This document shows positions 26,834 to 36,700 of a stretch of 64,000 nucleotides of DNA, piece by piece. Each line of letters opens with the position of its first letter. The stretch's first letter is position 1. A program made the translations under genes and the position numbers. This DNA comes from Thiomicrorhabdus sp965603495 (lineage in GTDB: Bacteria > Pseudomonadota > Gammaproteobacteria > Thiomicrospirales > Thiomicrospiraceae): NCBI GenBank assembly GCA_965603495.1, contig CBFDDF010000012.1, positions 4,252 through 68,251 on the forward strand, given 5' to 3'. A model generated the notes under the pieces. It searched no databases. It was not told the DNA's origin and saw only the letters and a list, made by a program, of their open reading frames with translations.

Positions 26834-26878
26834 AGTATATATTAATACGCAATATTTTAACTCACCCATTCGGGTGAA
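26834..26878 (-). promoter_or_regulatory. Predicted operator and promoter of the substrate gene
   Basis: On the minus strand TTCACCC-N4-GGGTGAG (26878-26861) is followed after exactly 21 nt by TATACT (26839-26834). The operator centre lies about 42 bp before the predicted start, where an activator that overlaps -35 would bind. The same arrangement precedes the gene at 27942-28277. Confidence 0.65.
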
Positions 26879-26992
26879 ATTAACTTATTATACGTACTTT
26901 AAATACGTTATCTTGATTTGAAACAAGTTGACTTAATAAAATCCTGACAACCTAGACAGCACACCCTTTATCTAGAAGAGATTATATTCATT

Positions 26993-27769
26993 ATGAGCAC
27001 CCCTATAGATACCGAAATACTTAACAAAACCATCCACATACAGTCCTGCGTTATAGAAGGACACAGTATTGAAGCCATTTTTAGAGCTGAGTCAAAGTAT
27101 CTGCGCGAACTCTCAGGTGCTCATGTTGTCGGGTTTTGCTTACACCACAAAAACACTTTACAACTTGATTTTGTGCTTGATCATGAGGCCTTTCTTTACC
27201 TTTGCTTTAAAGAAAACAACCTTCACCCGCACACCCTGATTTTAGATACGCTCTACCGCCACAATAAGACGCATTTTACAGAGGGTGTTGCCTACCTTGA
27301 AAATGCATCACTGGGGAATTTTTTAATTGATAACGTCCCTGAAAATAAAATTAAACAACTTGAAATCAAGCACCAATTTAAGACAATGGTTACTTACCCT
27401 CTGTACTCATTAAACAAAGAGTTAATAGGCTGTTTACTGTTTTGTTATTTTAAGGACAACATCCCTAATCACAACAACCTATCTCGAATCACCAATATGA
27501 TTCAGACGCTTATAAGACCTTTTCACTATGAAGGCAATAATATTTTTCATGTGAAATGCGTTCAGATTTCAACTGAGATGCCTTTATTGACCTCACAAGA
27601 GAAACGGATTTTAAAGAAACTACTCAGAGCCAAACCTTATGCGCAGATTGCTGACGAAATGCATATCAGTCTTAATACCGTTAAAACGCATTTAAAGCAT
27701 ATTTATGCCAAATATAAAGTGAAATCAAAACTAGAACTCTACAATATAGTGAAGGGCATCAATGAATAG
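26993..27769 (+). CDS. LuxR-type transcription regulator with GAF-like sensor domain
   Basis: A 258-residue regulator. Residues 199-253 form a LuxR/FixJ helix-turn-helix (LTSQEKRILKKLLRAKPYAQIADEMHIS is the typical start; LNTVKTHLKHIYAKYKV holds the recognition helix). Residues about 25-178 look like a GAF-type ligand domain (FKTMVTYPLY, LIGCLLFCYF). No receiver or autoinducer-binding domain is recognisable. It is divergent from the exosortase substrate gene and lies between two genes with the same operator-promoter layout, so it is the natural candidate regulator of both. That link is inference. The signal it senses is unknown. Confidence 0.85.
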   Translation: MSTPIDTEILNKTIHIQSCVIEGHSIEAIFRAESKYLRELSGAHVVGFCLHHKNTLQLDFVLDHEAFLYLCFKENNLHPHTLILDTLYRHNKTHFTEGVAYLENASLGNFLIDNVPENKIKQLEIKHQFKTMVTYPLYSLNKELIGCLLFCYFKDNIPNHNNLSRITNMIQTLIRPFHYEGNNIFHVKCVQISTEMPLLTSQEKRILKKLLRAKPYAQIADEMHISLNTVKTHLKHIYAKYKVKSKLELYNIVKGINE

Positions 27770-27854
27770 CCTGAGCTTATTTAACTCTATTCAAAATCAT
27801 TTACTTACTCTATTAATTTAACGCCTTGTCAGCGCTAAATAAAAACGAAGCATA

Positions 27855-27893
27855 CCAAAAAGGCCGATTGATTTCATTTCAAATCAATCGGCC
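27855..27893 (-). terminator. Terminator after the small Gly-rich protein gene
   Basis: Perfect 14-bp stem (AGGCCGATTGATTT / AAATCAATCGGCCT) with a 6-nt loop, followed by a T run on the minus strand. On the plus strand it can also slow transcription leaving the LuxR gene. Confidence 0.85.
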
Positions 27894-27941
27894 TAATCAT
27901 CTCCTTCTGCTAAAGACAAGCTTTAAAGACTAAACAACCGT

Positions 27942-28277
27942 TTAATGCTTACCACCGCCTCCACCAGAACGACTCGTGCCCTGTGTAGAACGATTGCCAT
28001 AACTTCCGCTACCTTGCATTCTCATTCCAGTCGCACGATTACCATTTTCTGACTTATTCAGATTTTTTTCATATTTATACTGATACTGATGTTGTTTTTG
28101 ATACATTTTCTTTTGCGCTGCACTCGCCGGCTGATTAGGTATCGGACCTGCGCGCTCATGTGTTTGCTGTTGAATCTGTTGCTGAGCCTTTAATTCTGTT
28201 GCAGTCTCCGCATGAGCTGTACCAAATAAAACCGCCAACCCAACAAGACCTACTGATAACCATTTAGAACTGTTCAT
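27942..28277 (-). CDS. Small exported Gln/Gly-rich protein, unknown function
   Basis: A 111-residue protein with a signal peptide (hydrophobic 8-20, cleavage after AHA near residue 23), a Gln-rich middle, a Lys/Tyr-rich stretch (QKKMYQKQHQYQYKYEKN) and a Gly/Ser-rich end GTSRSGGGGGKH. It has no recognisable domain and no C-terminal membrane helix, so it is not itself an exosortase substrate by architecture. Its promoter shares the operator and spacing found before the exosortase substrate, so the two are probably co-regulated. Low complexity suggests a matrix or surface-associated peptide, which is speculation. Confidence 0.65.
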   Translation of the reverse strand: MNSSKWLSVGLVGLAVLFGTAHAETATELKAQQQIQQQTHERAGPIPNQPASAAQKKMYQKQHQYQYKYEKNLNKSENGNRATGMRMQGSGSYGNRSTQGTSRSGGGGGKH

Positions 28278-28325
28278 TTTTTACATCTCCAGTATATGTA
28301 ACAATATTACATTTAAGCTAGTTAT

Positions 28326-28370
28326 AGTATATCGATAAAATACTGTATTCACATCCCCCAAGCGGGTGAT
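28326..28370 (-). promoter_or_regulatory. Predicted operator and promoter of the small Gly-rich protein gene
   Basis: On the minus strand ATCACCC-N4-GGGGGAT (28370-28353) is followed after exactly 21 nt by TATACT (28331-28326), copying the layout at 26834-26878. The predicted start near 28319 leaves a leader of about 42 nt. Confidence 0.65.
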
Positions 28371-28412
28371 ATTTCAATTAATACACAGAAAATTAAGTCA
28401 TCCCCCATCAAC

Positions 28413-29222
28413 TTATGCTGATTGATGCCAAAAAGGGGAATCAATGGTGGGTGTACTTGGGCTGGCGGCACTGCGTTCTGCCATAGGGCCGGCTAAATAT
28501 GCGGACCGCCCTGCCTCAATCGCTTTAGCGAATGCTTGCCCCATTAACACAGGATCTTTCGCTTTAGCGACTGCAGTATTCAATAATACGGCATCCACGC
28601 CCATCTCTAAAGATTGCGTAGCATGTGATGGTAAACCGATTCCTGAATCAACAATCATGGTTACCTCTGGAAAACGGTCACGTATGGCTTGTAAGGCGTA
28701 TGGATTCAAAATCCCTTTACCTGTGCCAATCGGTGAACCCCAAGGCATTAACACTTCACAACCCAACTCAACTAGATGCCGCGCGATGACCAAATCATCC
28801 GTGCAATAAGGCAGCACTTTAAAGCCATCGTTTAATAGAATTTCGGTTGCTTTAACCAAAGCAATCGGATCAGGTTGCAGATTGTAGTCATCTCCGACTA
28901 ACTCCAGTTTAATCCAATCCGTTTGAAACAGCTCTCGACTCATTCGCGCCATATTGACAGCATCATTTACCGAATGGCAACCAGCCGTATTCGGTAGAAG
29001 ATGTAATCCCATTGATTGAATCGACTCCCAGAAAGACTGCCCCCCTGATGCCTGTGGATTTTGTCGACTCAATGAAAGTGTGACCACTTCAGCACCTGAG
29101 GCTTGAATCGCCTGCTGCATGATATAAGGAGAGGGATACATTGCACTGCCTATCAATAAACGGCTATTAAGTTTTGTGCCATAGATATTTAATGTATCTT
29201 TACTATTGTATTCATTACTCAT
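28413..29222 (-). CDS. thiG: ThiG, thiazole synthase
   Basis: Forms the thiazole ring of thiamin from deoxyxylulose phosphate, dehydroglycine and the ThiS thiocarboxylate. TIM-barrel protein of 269 residues; the segments SRLLIGSAMYPS, DWIKLELVGDD (holding the Schiff-base lysine), LMPWGSPIGTGKGI and VDSGIGLPSHA are all diagnostic. Last gene of the riboswitch-controlled cluster thiC-thiO-thiS-thiG, 38 nt after thiS. No thiF, thiE or thiH is in the window; ThiO supplies dehydroglycine instead of ThiH. Confidence 0.95.
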   Translation of the reverse strand: MSNEYNSKDTLNIYGTKLNSRLLIGSAMYPSPYIMQQAIQASGAEVVTLSLSRQNPQASGGQSFWESIQSMGLHLLPNTAGCHSVNDAVNMARMSRELFQTDWIKLELVGDDYNLQPDPIALVKATEILLNDGFKVLPYCTDDLVIARHLVELGCEVLMPWGSPIGTGKGILNPYALQAIRDRFPEVTMIVDSGIGLPSHATQSLEMGVDAVLLNTAVAKAKDPVLMGQAFAKAIEAGRSAYLAGPMAERSAASPSTPTIDSPFWHQSA

Positions 29223-29260
29223 AGGTTCTTCTTCTATTGCCTAGTGTTACTGTCATAAAA

Positions 29261-29458
29261 TCACCCCCCTTGAATAGCAGAGATCACCTCAACTCGATCG
29301 TTTGGCGTTAAAACAAAATGCTCGTGTTCTGACTGCGGTAAAAACACTTCATTCACTAAAATGGCATAGGGAAGCTTAGCGCCAAACTCCAACAAAGCCT
29401 GCTTAAGGGTGCTGCCCTCTACTATTTCATAAGACCAATTGTTAATAAAAACCATCAT
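29261..29458 (-). CDS. thiS: ThiS, sulfur-carrier protein
   Basis: Ubiquitin-like protein of 65 residues that carries sulfur as a C-terminal thiocarboxylate for ThiG. It ends in the required Gly-Gly (SAIQGG), and FLPQSEHEHFVLTPNDRVEVI is typical. Two ATG codons open the frame; an AGGAAG ribosome site lies inside the end of thiO, only 3 nt separate the genes, and translation is probably coupled. Confidence 0.95.
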   Translation of the reverse strand: MMVFINNWSYEIVEGSTLKQALLEFGAKLPYAILVNEVFLPQSEHEHFVLTPNDRVEVISAIQGG

Positions 29459-29461
29459 TTT

Positions 29462-30727
29462 TCACTTCCTATTCTTTGCACTAAGGTTTTCAACCAACTT
29501 GGGCATTAACTGAGTGATGCTGACATCACCGACATTACCCTTTATGATATTCAGACATTGTTTCAGCATAACGGGCGCTAATAGATAACCATGCCTGAAT
29601 AAGCCATTGACTGAAATAAGCTTGTCTTTGACTTTTATCTTCGGTTCGTTATCCAAATAAGCCGGACGCAGGCCCGATTCAATGGCCAGAATTTCCGCCT
29701 CGGCAAAACCGCTGTGAACGCTAAAACACGCCGACAATAGCTCAAGCGTTGAACGCACCGTAGGATTACGGGTGTCCTCAGATTCAATTTGCGTGGCACC
29801 AACCACAAACAGACCATCGGCTTTAGGGGCGATATAAATCGGATATCGAGGATGCATCAAACGAACAGGTCTGGTCAAATGCACACCAGGCGCGCTGATT
29901 CTCGCGACCTCTCCCCTAACGCCTCTTAACTTGCTTGCCCTTGGAGCGACATCTGTAGAATCTTCATTCCAAGCATCTTCAGCTTGCGAGCCCAATCCAC
30001 GGCAATCCAAGACCCAGTCAAACTGTGCATTGGTATTGAGACTTGTATTGCGATTAAGATGCTCGTTCAAAAAACTTTCCAAAGGCTTGCTAGCCACTTG
30101 AAAGCCACTCGAAGTAGATTCAACAGCCGTATTGTCAAACCACAAAACATCACTGTTATTCAAGGTACTGGCCGTGGCATTCAGTAGTTGACGATTATCC
30201 AATTGGCCTTCATTCGGCAGGTATAAACCTGATTTGAAATACTGGTTTAATCCAGGTTCCAAATCATCCATTTCGGAATCAGATACGACCTTATAATCTG
30301 TGCCTTTTAAGCGGGATTTAAACTGTTTTAAATCACTCTTATCCTGCTCAAAAGCCACTATCAAGCTGCCTTTCTGTTGGAAAAAAACCGAAGTATCAAG
30401 TTTATTTAAAAACCCTGGCCACAGATCCAAAGCCATTTCACCCAGTTGCATAATTTCTTTAGAACAATCGGCAGATTCAGCCAGTGGTGCCAACATCGCA
30501 GCGGCCAAATAAGCCGCACTCTGCTGCCCCTCTTTAGAGTCTTTATCAAAGAGAAACACCTGATAATCGTCCATTAAAGAGATGGCCAACATTCTACCCA
30601 TCAGCCCTGCACCCAAGATGGCAATAGGTGGCTTGCTTTCACCACGGTTTGCATCTTGAAGCGGAAGTTCTGCAGAACTGACACCGCCTGAGGAAAGCAA
30701 ATCCAATCTTTTGCCGGATTCAAGCAT
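29462..30727 (-). CDS. thiO: ThiO-type glycine oxidase
   Basis: FAD-dependent D-amino-acid-oxidase family enzyme that oxidises glycine to dehydroglycine for ThiG. The FAD-binding motif PIAILGAGLMGR is at about residue 34-45, and the C-terminal GLFRHGYLLAPV is the typical ThiO end. I place the start at ATG 30727, ten bases after the thiC stop; a TTG at 30733 lies at better distance (6 nt) from the strong AAAGGAGG site inside the end of thiC and may be used. The 422 residues include about 30 extra N-terminal residues compared with common ThiO. Earlier in-frame codons inside thiC are unlikely starts. Confidence 0.9.
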   Translation of the reverse strand: MLESGKRLDLLSSGGVSSAELPLQDANRGESKPPIAILGAGLMGRMLAISLMDDYQVFLFDKDSKEGQQSAAYLAAAMLAPLAESADCSKEIMQLGEMALDLWPGFLNKLDTSVFFQQKGSLIVAFEQDKSDLKQFKSRLKGTDYKVVSDSEMDDLEPGLNQYFKSGLYLPNEGQLDNRQLLNATASTLNNSDVLWFDNTAVESTSSGFQVASKPLESFLNEHLNRNTSLNTNAQFDWVLDCRGLGSQAEDAWNEDSTDVAPRASKLRGVRGEVARISAPGVHLTRPVRLMHPRYPIYIAPKADGLFVVGATQIESEDTRNPTVRSTLELLSACFSVHSGFAEAEILAIESGLRPAYLDNEPKIKVKDKLISVNGLFRHGYLLAPVMLKQCLNIIKGNVGDVSITQLMPKLVENLSAKNRK

Positions 30728-30734
30728 TGCCAAT

Positions 30735-32702
30735 TTAGACCTCCTTTTGATAGATTTCACTACCCGAAGCTCTAAATTCCTTAGACTTTTCAATCATGCC
30801 TTCTTTAATACTGTCTAACGAAATTTCAGTAATCTGTCCAGCCTGAGCTTTAGCGGTTTCTTGTGCTGCCGCATATTCACGGACTTCATGGGAGATTTTC
30901 ATCGAACAGAATTTTGGCCCACACATCGAACAGAAATGGGCGACCTTACCGGATTCTTGCGGGATCGTTTCATCGTGATAAGAACGAGCGCGTTCAGGAT
31001 CAAGCCCCAAATTAAACTGATCTTCCCAACGGAATTCAAAACGGGCTTTGGATAAAGCATTGTCACGAATCTGTGCGCCAGGATGACCTTTTGCCAAATC
31101 GCCAGCATGGGCGGCAATCTTATAGGTCATCAAACCTTCTTTAACATCCTCTTTGTTCGGCAGACCTAAGTGTTCCTTTGGTGTGACATAGCACAACATA
31201 GCGCAACCATACCAACCGATATTGGCGGCACCAATCCCAGACGTAATGTGATCATAACCCGGTGCGATATCCGTGGTTAACGGCCCTAACGTATAGAAAG
31301 GCGCTTCCCCGCAGACTTCAAGTTGTTTTTCGACATTCTCTTTAATCATATGCAAAGGAATGTGCCCAGGGCCTTCGATAATGACTTGCACGTCATGCTT
31401 CCAGGCAATCTTGGTCAACTCACCTAGGGTTTCCAATTCTGCAAACTGCGCTTCATCATTGGCGTCGGCAACCGAACCTGGACGCAAACCATCGCCTAAT
31501 GAGAAGGTGACGTCATAGGCTTTCATGATTTCGCAAATGTCTTCGAAATGGGTATAAAGGAAGCTCTCTTCATGATGCGCTAGACACCATTTCGCCATAA
31601 TCGAGCCGCCACGCGAGACGATGCCAGTAATACGTTTAGCGGTCATCGGCACATAACGCAGTAAAACACCGGCATGAATGGTGAAGTAATCGACGCCCTG
31701 CTCTGCTTGCTCGATTAGGGTGTCGCGAAAGACTTCCCAAGTCAGATCTTCAGCCACACCGTTAACCTTCTCTAGTGCTTGATAGATTGGCACAGTGCCG
31801 ATTGGTACGGGTGAGTTACGCATAATCCATTCACGGGTTTCATGAATATTACGGCCCGTAGACAGATCCATAACCGTATCCGCGCCCCACTTCGTCGACC
31901 ACACCAGCTTTTCAACTTCTTCAGGAATGGACGAGCCCACCGAAGAGTTACCGATATTTGCGTTAACTTTAATCAAGAAATTACGCCCGATAATCATCGG
32001 TTCACTTTCAGGGTGATTAATATTACAAGGAATCACCGCACGGCCACGCGCGACTTCATCGCGCACAAACTCAGGAGTGATCTCTTTAGGTAAAGCGGCA
32101 CCAAATGACTGTCCAGCATGTTGCTGAGTCAGTAATTCATCCCGTAGTTCGGCACGTTGCATGTTTTCACGAATGGCTATGTATTCCATCTCTGGTGTGA
32201 TAATACCTTGGCGAGCATAGTGCATTTGTGTGACGTTTTTGCCTGCTAAAGCGCGCTTTACCGTCGGTAAATGCTCAAAGCGGATGTGATCCAGCCCTTC
32301 ATTTACCAGACGTTCTTGGGTGAATTTTGAGGTCACTGAATTTAAGGTTTCAGTATCGCCACGGCCTTCAATCCAAGATTTCCTGAGTTGCGGCAGGCCC
32401 TTATAGACATCAATCTCAATACTCGGGTCGGTATAAGCACCCGAGGTATCATAGACATTAATCGGCTCATTCGGTTCTAACACCGGATTTTCATTGGTGC
32501 CGCCGGCAAAGGTATCGGTGACGGCTATTTGGCGCATACCGACTTTAATATCGTGGGTTTTACCCGAAACATAGATTTTTTTGGAATTAGGGAACGATTG
32601 ACCTGAAACGTTTTGAATAAACGCTTCTGCCGACGCACGTCTTTCACGGCGATCGGTGCTTTTACGGTCAGTTGAGTTAGTATTTGTTTGATTGGTATTC
32701 AT
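30735..32702 (-). CDS. thiC: ThiC, phosphomethylpyrimidine synthase
   Basis: Radical-SAM enzyme that rearranges aminoimidazole ribotide into the pyrimidine of thiamin. The C-terminal iron-sulfur motif CSMCGPKFC is present, as are GRAVIPCNINHPE, GNSSVG and FTIHAGVLLRYVP. Length 655 is normal. The N terminus is rich in Asn/Thr and Arg (MNTNQTNTNSTDRKSTDRRE), unlike the conserved core, and probably disordered. First gene of the cluster, 213 nt downstream of a TPP riboswitch. Confidence 0.97.
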   Translation of the reverse strand: MNTNQTNTNSTDRKSTDRRERRASAEAFIQNVSGQSFPNSKKIYVSGKTHDIKVGMRQIAVTDTFAGGTNENPVLEPNEPINVYDTSGAYTDPSIEIDVYKGLPQLRKSWIEGRGDTETLNSVTSKFTQERLVNEGLDHIRFEHLPTVKRALAGKNVTQMHYARQGIITPEMEYIAIRENMQRAELRDELLTQQHAGQSFGAALPKEITPEFVRDEVARGRAVIPCNINHPESEPMIIGRNFLIKVNANIGNSSVGSSIPEEVEKLVWSTKWGADTVMDLSTGRNIHETREWIMRNSPVPIGTVPIYQALEKVNGVAEDLTWEVFRDTLIEQAEQGVDYFTIHAGVLLRYVPMTAKRITGIVSRGGSIMAKWCLAHHEESFLYTHFEDICEIMKAYDVTFSLGDGLRPGSVADANDEAQFAELETLGELTKIAWKHDVQVIIEGPGHIPLHMIKENVEKQLEVCGEAPFYTLGPLTTDIAPGYDHITSGIGAANIGWYGCAMLCYVTPKEHLGLPNKEDVKEGLMTYKIAAHAGDLAKGHPGAQIRDNALSKARFEFRWEDQFNLGLDPERARSYHDETIPQESGKVAHFCSMCGPKFCSMKISHEVREYAAAQETAKAQAGQITEISLDSIKEGMIEKSKEFRASGSEIYQKEV

Positions 32703-32914
32703 GGCTCTGCCTTTTTAAAAAGAATTAAAAATAGGCGAAGCTCTTAGACGATGTAGAAAACAGATGAAATTAAATGCGTGCTATAACAGGATTTTACAAG
32801 GATTCAGGGAGAGGCTTCAGTCGTCCGGATAGGTTACTTTGGACAGACTGTAAATCACTTCATCAATATAAATATCGTTGCAGCAATCATGAAATTTAAG
32901 AATAAATATCTGAT

Positions 32915-32993
32915 TGTTCCCTCCGCTGGTACTAACCAGTTCAGGTTCTACGGATCCCGCTTTCGCGATCTCAGCCTAAAGGCACTCCGACAA
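32915..32993 (-). ncRNA. TPP riboswitch (thi box) controlling thiC
   Basis: The minus strand shows GGCTGAGATC, a short hairpin, then GGATCCGTAGAACCTGAAC, then CTGGTTAGTACCAGCGGAGGGAA: the conserved CUGAGA and ACCUGA elements and the closing GCGNAGGGA of TPP aptamers, in order and spacing. Thiamin pyrophosphate would repress thiC expression. The roughly 210 nt between the aptamer and the thiC ATG must hold the expression platform; I see no clear intrinsic terminator there, so control of translation initiation is possible. Confidence 0.93.
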
Positions 32994-33006
32994 AATTTGA
33001 ACTGTA

Positions 33007-33034
33007 GTATACCCAAAACATTTGCAAATACAAG
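33007..33034 (-). promoter_or_regulatory. Predicted promoter of the thiamin cluster
   Basis: On the minus strand TTGTAT (33034-33029), a 16-bp spacer and TATACT (33012-33007). It would start transcription at about 33000, just ahead of the riboswitch. Confidence 0.55.
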
Positions 33035-33211
33035 CAACCGGACACAACTCACAATTCGATTGCAAACTGGTACAATGCCTAGCTAATTTAATGCGCTATC
33101 TATGCCAGACGTGTAAAGCAGTCGAAATTCGTTATGCTATAAAAACGATTGAAGACTGATTAAACACCAACCACCAACCAAAATTACCCAAGCAAATCAC
33201 AGAGAAAAATC

Positions 33212-33733
33212 ATGTTTAAAATAGAAACCATTGACCCTAAAGTTTATAGAAAGAAAACCCGTAACGCGACGCTGATCGTCATGTTGATGTTTATAATCAT
33301 CGGGTTTGGAACCGCGCATTTGGCAGTAACGACCTTAGGTGAATATTCAAATAATAAACTGGTATTGAATTTATTGGGGGCGTTTGTCGGCTTAATGATT
33401 ACTGGTTTAATCGTCAAAACCTGGTTTGCGGATAAAGCGTGGATGAAGGAATCGATGTATTCGTGGCGCTTAAAAAGAAACTTGATGTACGTCACTAATG
33501 TCCTGCAAAAGGTCAAAGATCAAGTCGAGAAAAATGATGAACATGCCATGAAAATTCTACGCTTTTATCACTTGGGACTGGAACAGATGCATCAATTAGA
33601 AGACAACAACCATGCCTTGATTGATTTGGGGGCTGAAAAACGTGCACTTGAAGTCAAGATGACGGAGCTAGGACAGGAACTGAATCAAACAGAATTTGAT
33701 CCACAGTGGGTCGAAATATATAAAGCGGATTAA
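33212..33733 (+). CDS. DUF3087 membrane protein
   Basis: A 173-residue protein with two N-terminal helices (about 20-42 and 50-70) and a cytoplasmic coiled-coil-like rest. MFKIETIDPKVYRKKTRNATLIV and the later MKILRFYHLGLEQMHQLEDNNHAL match the DUF3087 family of gammaproteobacteria. Function is unknown. An extended -10 (TGC TATAAA) at 33135-33143 is a possible promoter. It converges on hrpA. Confidence 0.8.
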   Translation: MFKIETIDPKVYRKKTRNATLIVMLMFIIIGFGTAHLAVTTLGEYSNNKLVLNLLGAFVGLMITGLIVKTWFADKAWMKESMYSWRLKRNLMYVTNVLQKVKDQVEKNDEHAMKILRFYHLGLEQMHQLEDNNHALIDLGAEKRALEVKMTELGQELNQTEFDPQWVEIYKAD

Positions 33734-33773
33734 TCTCAACAAAAAAGATGATTTAAGACGCATTAAAGCACTA

Positions 33774-36700
33774 TTACAGCGCTTTAATCTTCTTTTCGAT
33801 ACGGGGCACAGAAATCGGCATTAAGGTTTTCATCGGCTGTGCAAACAGTGACAACCTTAACTCCTCAATCAACCAGCGGATTTCGACCAGGCCTGGTAGG
33901 TTTTGATAAGCTGATTCTTGAGCTAAGGCTTGATAAGCCTTTAACACAGGTTGAATCTGCCGAATCGCTAATTGATCTTTACTCGGCTCTTGCTCTATCT
34001 TATCCAAACGCACTTCCAAACCTTTCAAGTAACGGCTGATTTGCTTGAACCACTCCTCTGGCGTATTCCTCACAAAATCCTTGGAGATTAGGGCGTCTAA
34101 CTGTTGTTGAACATCCGCAATCGAAGCCAACCAACGTGGATTAACACGTCCCCTTACCCGCTTGGCAATCGCCTGATGTTGGGTAAAAATGGCATTGACC
34201 TGTACTGCAACCGCTTGCGCAGACTCAACCCAATGCAGCCGCACGTTTTCCAACGTGGCTTCATAATCCGTTTGACGGCGTACTTTTTCAGGATGCGGCA
34301 CTAACTGATGTAACGCACGGTCAATCACCTGCTGGGTTAAATCCTGACAAGTGCCGTAGGGTGCATAACATAAACAGGCCTTTTGCAAAGGTAGCTTTTT
34401 TTGCAGATACTTGAGTTTATCCATCAACTCAGTGCGAATCAAAAACAACACCGCCTCAGCATGTGATTCTAAGGCACCCACTTCATCGCCCATCAACTCC
34501 AAACTAAGCCTCTCACCCTGACATTGTAAAGCGGGATAAGCAACCATCTCAACGCCATGGCTTTTGATAGTTTGTGAGTCCGCTAAATCGCCAAAATCCC
34601 ATTCCCTGATGAGGGTACTGCTCTGTTTTTTTCGAGACTGATGTTGTTGAATTTTGGCATCGACTAGATGCTGATACTGAGATTTTAAGAGACTCAGACT
34701 GGCATCTTCTGAAATAACCTTGCCCTTATCGTCTTGTAAAACAAAAAACGGTAACAGATAATCTGGCAGCTCAATCGCTTCAAAATCACTCGATGACACT
34801 TTCAGGTTTCCACGGCGATTCAGTGCCCATACCAGTTGATTGAGATAGGACTCTTTACGGCCACTTTTAACGGTTTTTTCCGGAGACATTTCTGACAACA
34901 CCAACTCCGCATAATGTGGCGCAGGTATAAACTGTTTTCTAAGTTGTTTCGGTAATGCCTTGATATAAAAAGCAGTCTTCTCTTTTAGTAGTCCAGGCGT
35001 TAACCATTCAAAATCACTTTCTTGCAGTAAATTTAGGCTCGACAATGGGATATGATAAATCAAGCCATCACGCTTCTGACCCGGTTCAAAATGGTAATCC
35101 ACCGCAAAGTTCAATTGATTGGAAAGCTGTATTTGATCCGGAAATTCTTTTAGGAAATCCGCGTTTGCTTCCTGCTTCATCAAGTCATTTTCAGTTAAGA
35201 AAAGTGCCTCTAACTTCTCAGGTGCTTCTCGCAAGCATTTCTTAACCCACTTATCTAACGCCGGCTGGCTGAAGATATGTTTAGGAATGCGCTCATCATA
35301 GAATTGATAAAGCACTTCATCATCCACCAGGAAATCCGGACGACGTAATTTATGCTCAAGCTTCTCTATTTTCTCAATCAAGGTTTGGTTATGCTTAAAA
35401 AAGGCAGCGCGCGTTAATAGCTCACCCTCCACTAAACCATGACGAATGAAAAGTTTATGTGATTCCACCGGATTAATCGGTCCGTAATTACAGTGGCGTC
35501 GATTGACGATGGGTAAACCGTACAGCGTAATCGATTCAAAGGCACCAACTTGCCCGTTTTTCTTTTGCCAATGCGGGTCACTGTAGCTGTGCTTAATCAA
35601 ATGCTTGGCAAGGCTTTCTATCCATTGGATATCGATAGCAGCATTGTTGCGCGCATACAGTTTCGTCGTCTCGACCAACTCGCCTGCCAAAAGCCACTTA
35701 GGCTTGCGCTTATAAAGACTGGAACTCGGATGGATAAACAGTTTGGTATTACGTGCACCGATATAAGATTTATCATCGTCTCGTAAAGCCACATTGCCTA
35801 GTAGACCCGCCAATAAGGATTTATGTACGGCAACACTGTGCAAATCGCTGAGGCGTTCTTTGACGACATTTCCTTCAGTGACCTCTTCAAATAAGTGTAA
35901 TTGGCCTACACGCATACCGATACGCTTAAGACTCTGCTCAATCTGCATCGTCAACTCATGCCACTCTTTCATACGCATATAAGAGAGGAAGTTGGTTTTG
36001 CACAGTTTTCGCAGCTTATTTTCTGAAAGATGGCGGCGTTGATACTCATAAAACTGCCATAGATTTAAAAAGAACAAGAAATCAGAACGTTCATCTTCAA
36101 AGGGTTTATGTGCAATTCTTGCGGCCTGCATAGTGGTTTGATTGATATCACGTGGATCCTGAATACTCAATGCCGAAGCGATGACAATCAACTCCGCCAA
36201 TACGCCGTTCTTATCTGCTTCGACCACCATTTTGGCGACACTTGGATCGACCGGCAGTTTGGCGATCTGACGGCCTTCTGCCGTTAAGCGGCGCTGCTCA
36301 TCCAAAGCGCCTAACTCATGTAACTGACGATAACCATCATTCACCGATTTATCGGAAGGCGCCTCAATAAACGGAAAGTGCTTCACATCGCCTAAAGACA
36401 ATTGCGCCATCGTCAGAATGACGGAAGATAATGAGGTACGATGAATTTCAGGGTCGGTAAATTCTGGTCGTGAGTTAAAGCTTGCTTCATCATATAGGCG
36501 AATACAAATCCCGGCACTGACTCGTCCACAACGGCCTTTACGTTGATTAGCAGAGGCTTGCGATATTTTCTCGATCGGCAAGCGTTGTACTTTGTTACGC
36601 ACACTGTAGCGACTGATTCTCACCAGGCCTGGGTCAACCACATACTTAATACCCGGCACGGTTAACGAAGTTTCGGCAACGTTAGTACTGAGAATAATGC

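Noticed and set aside
32889..33086. Reading frame of 65 codons on the plus strand upstream of thiC
   Set aside because: It covers the TPP riboswitch and the thi promoter on the other strand; composition reflects the RNA structure, not a protein.
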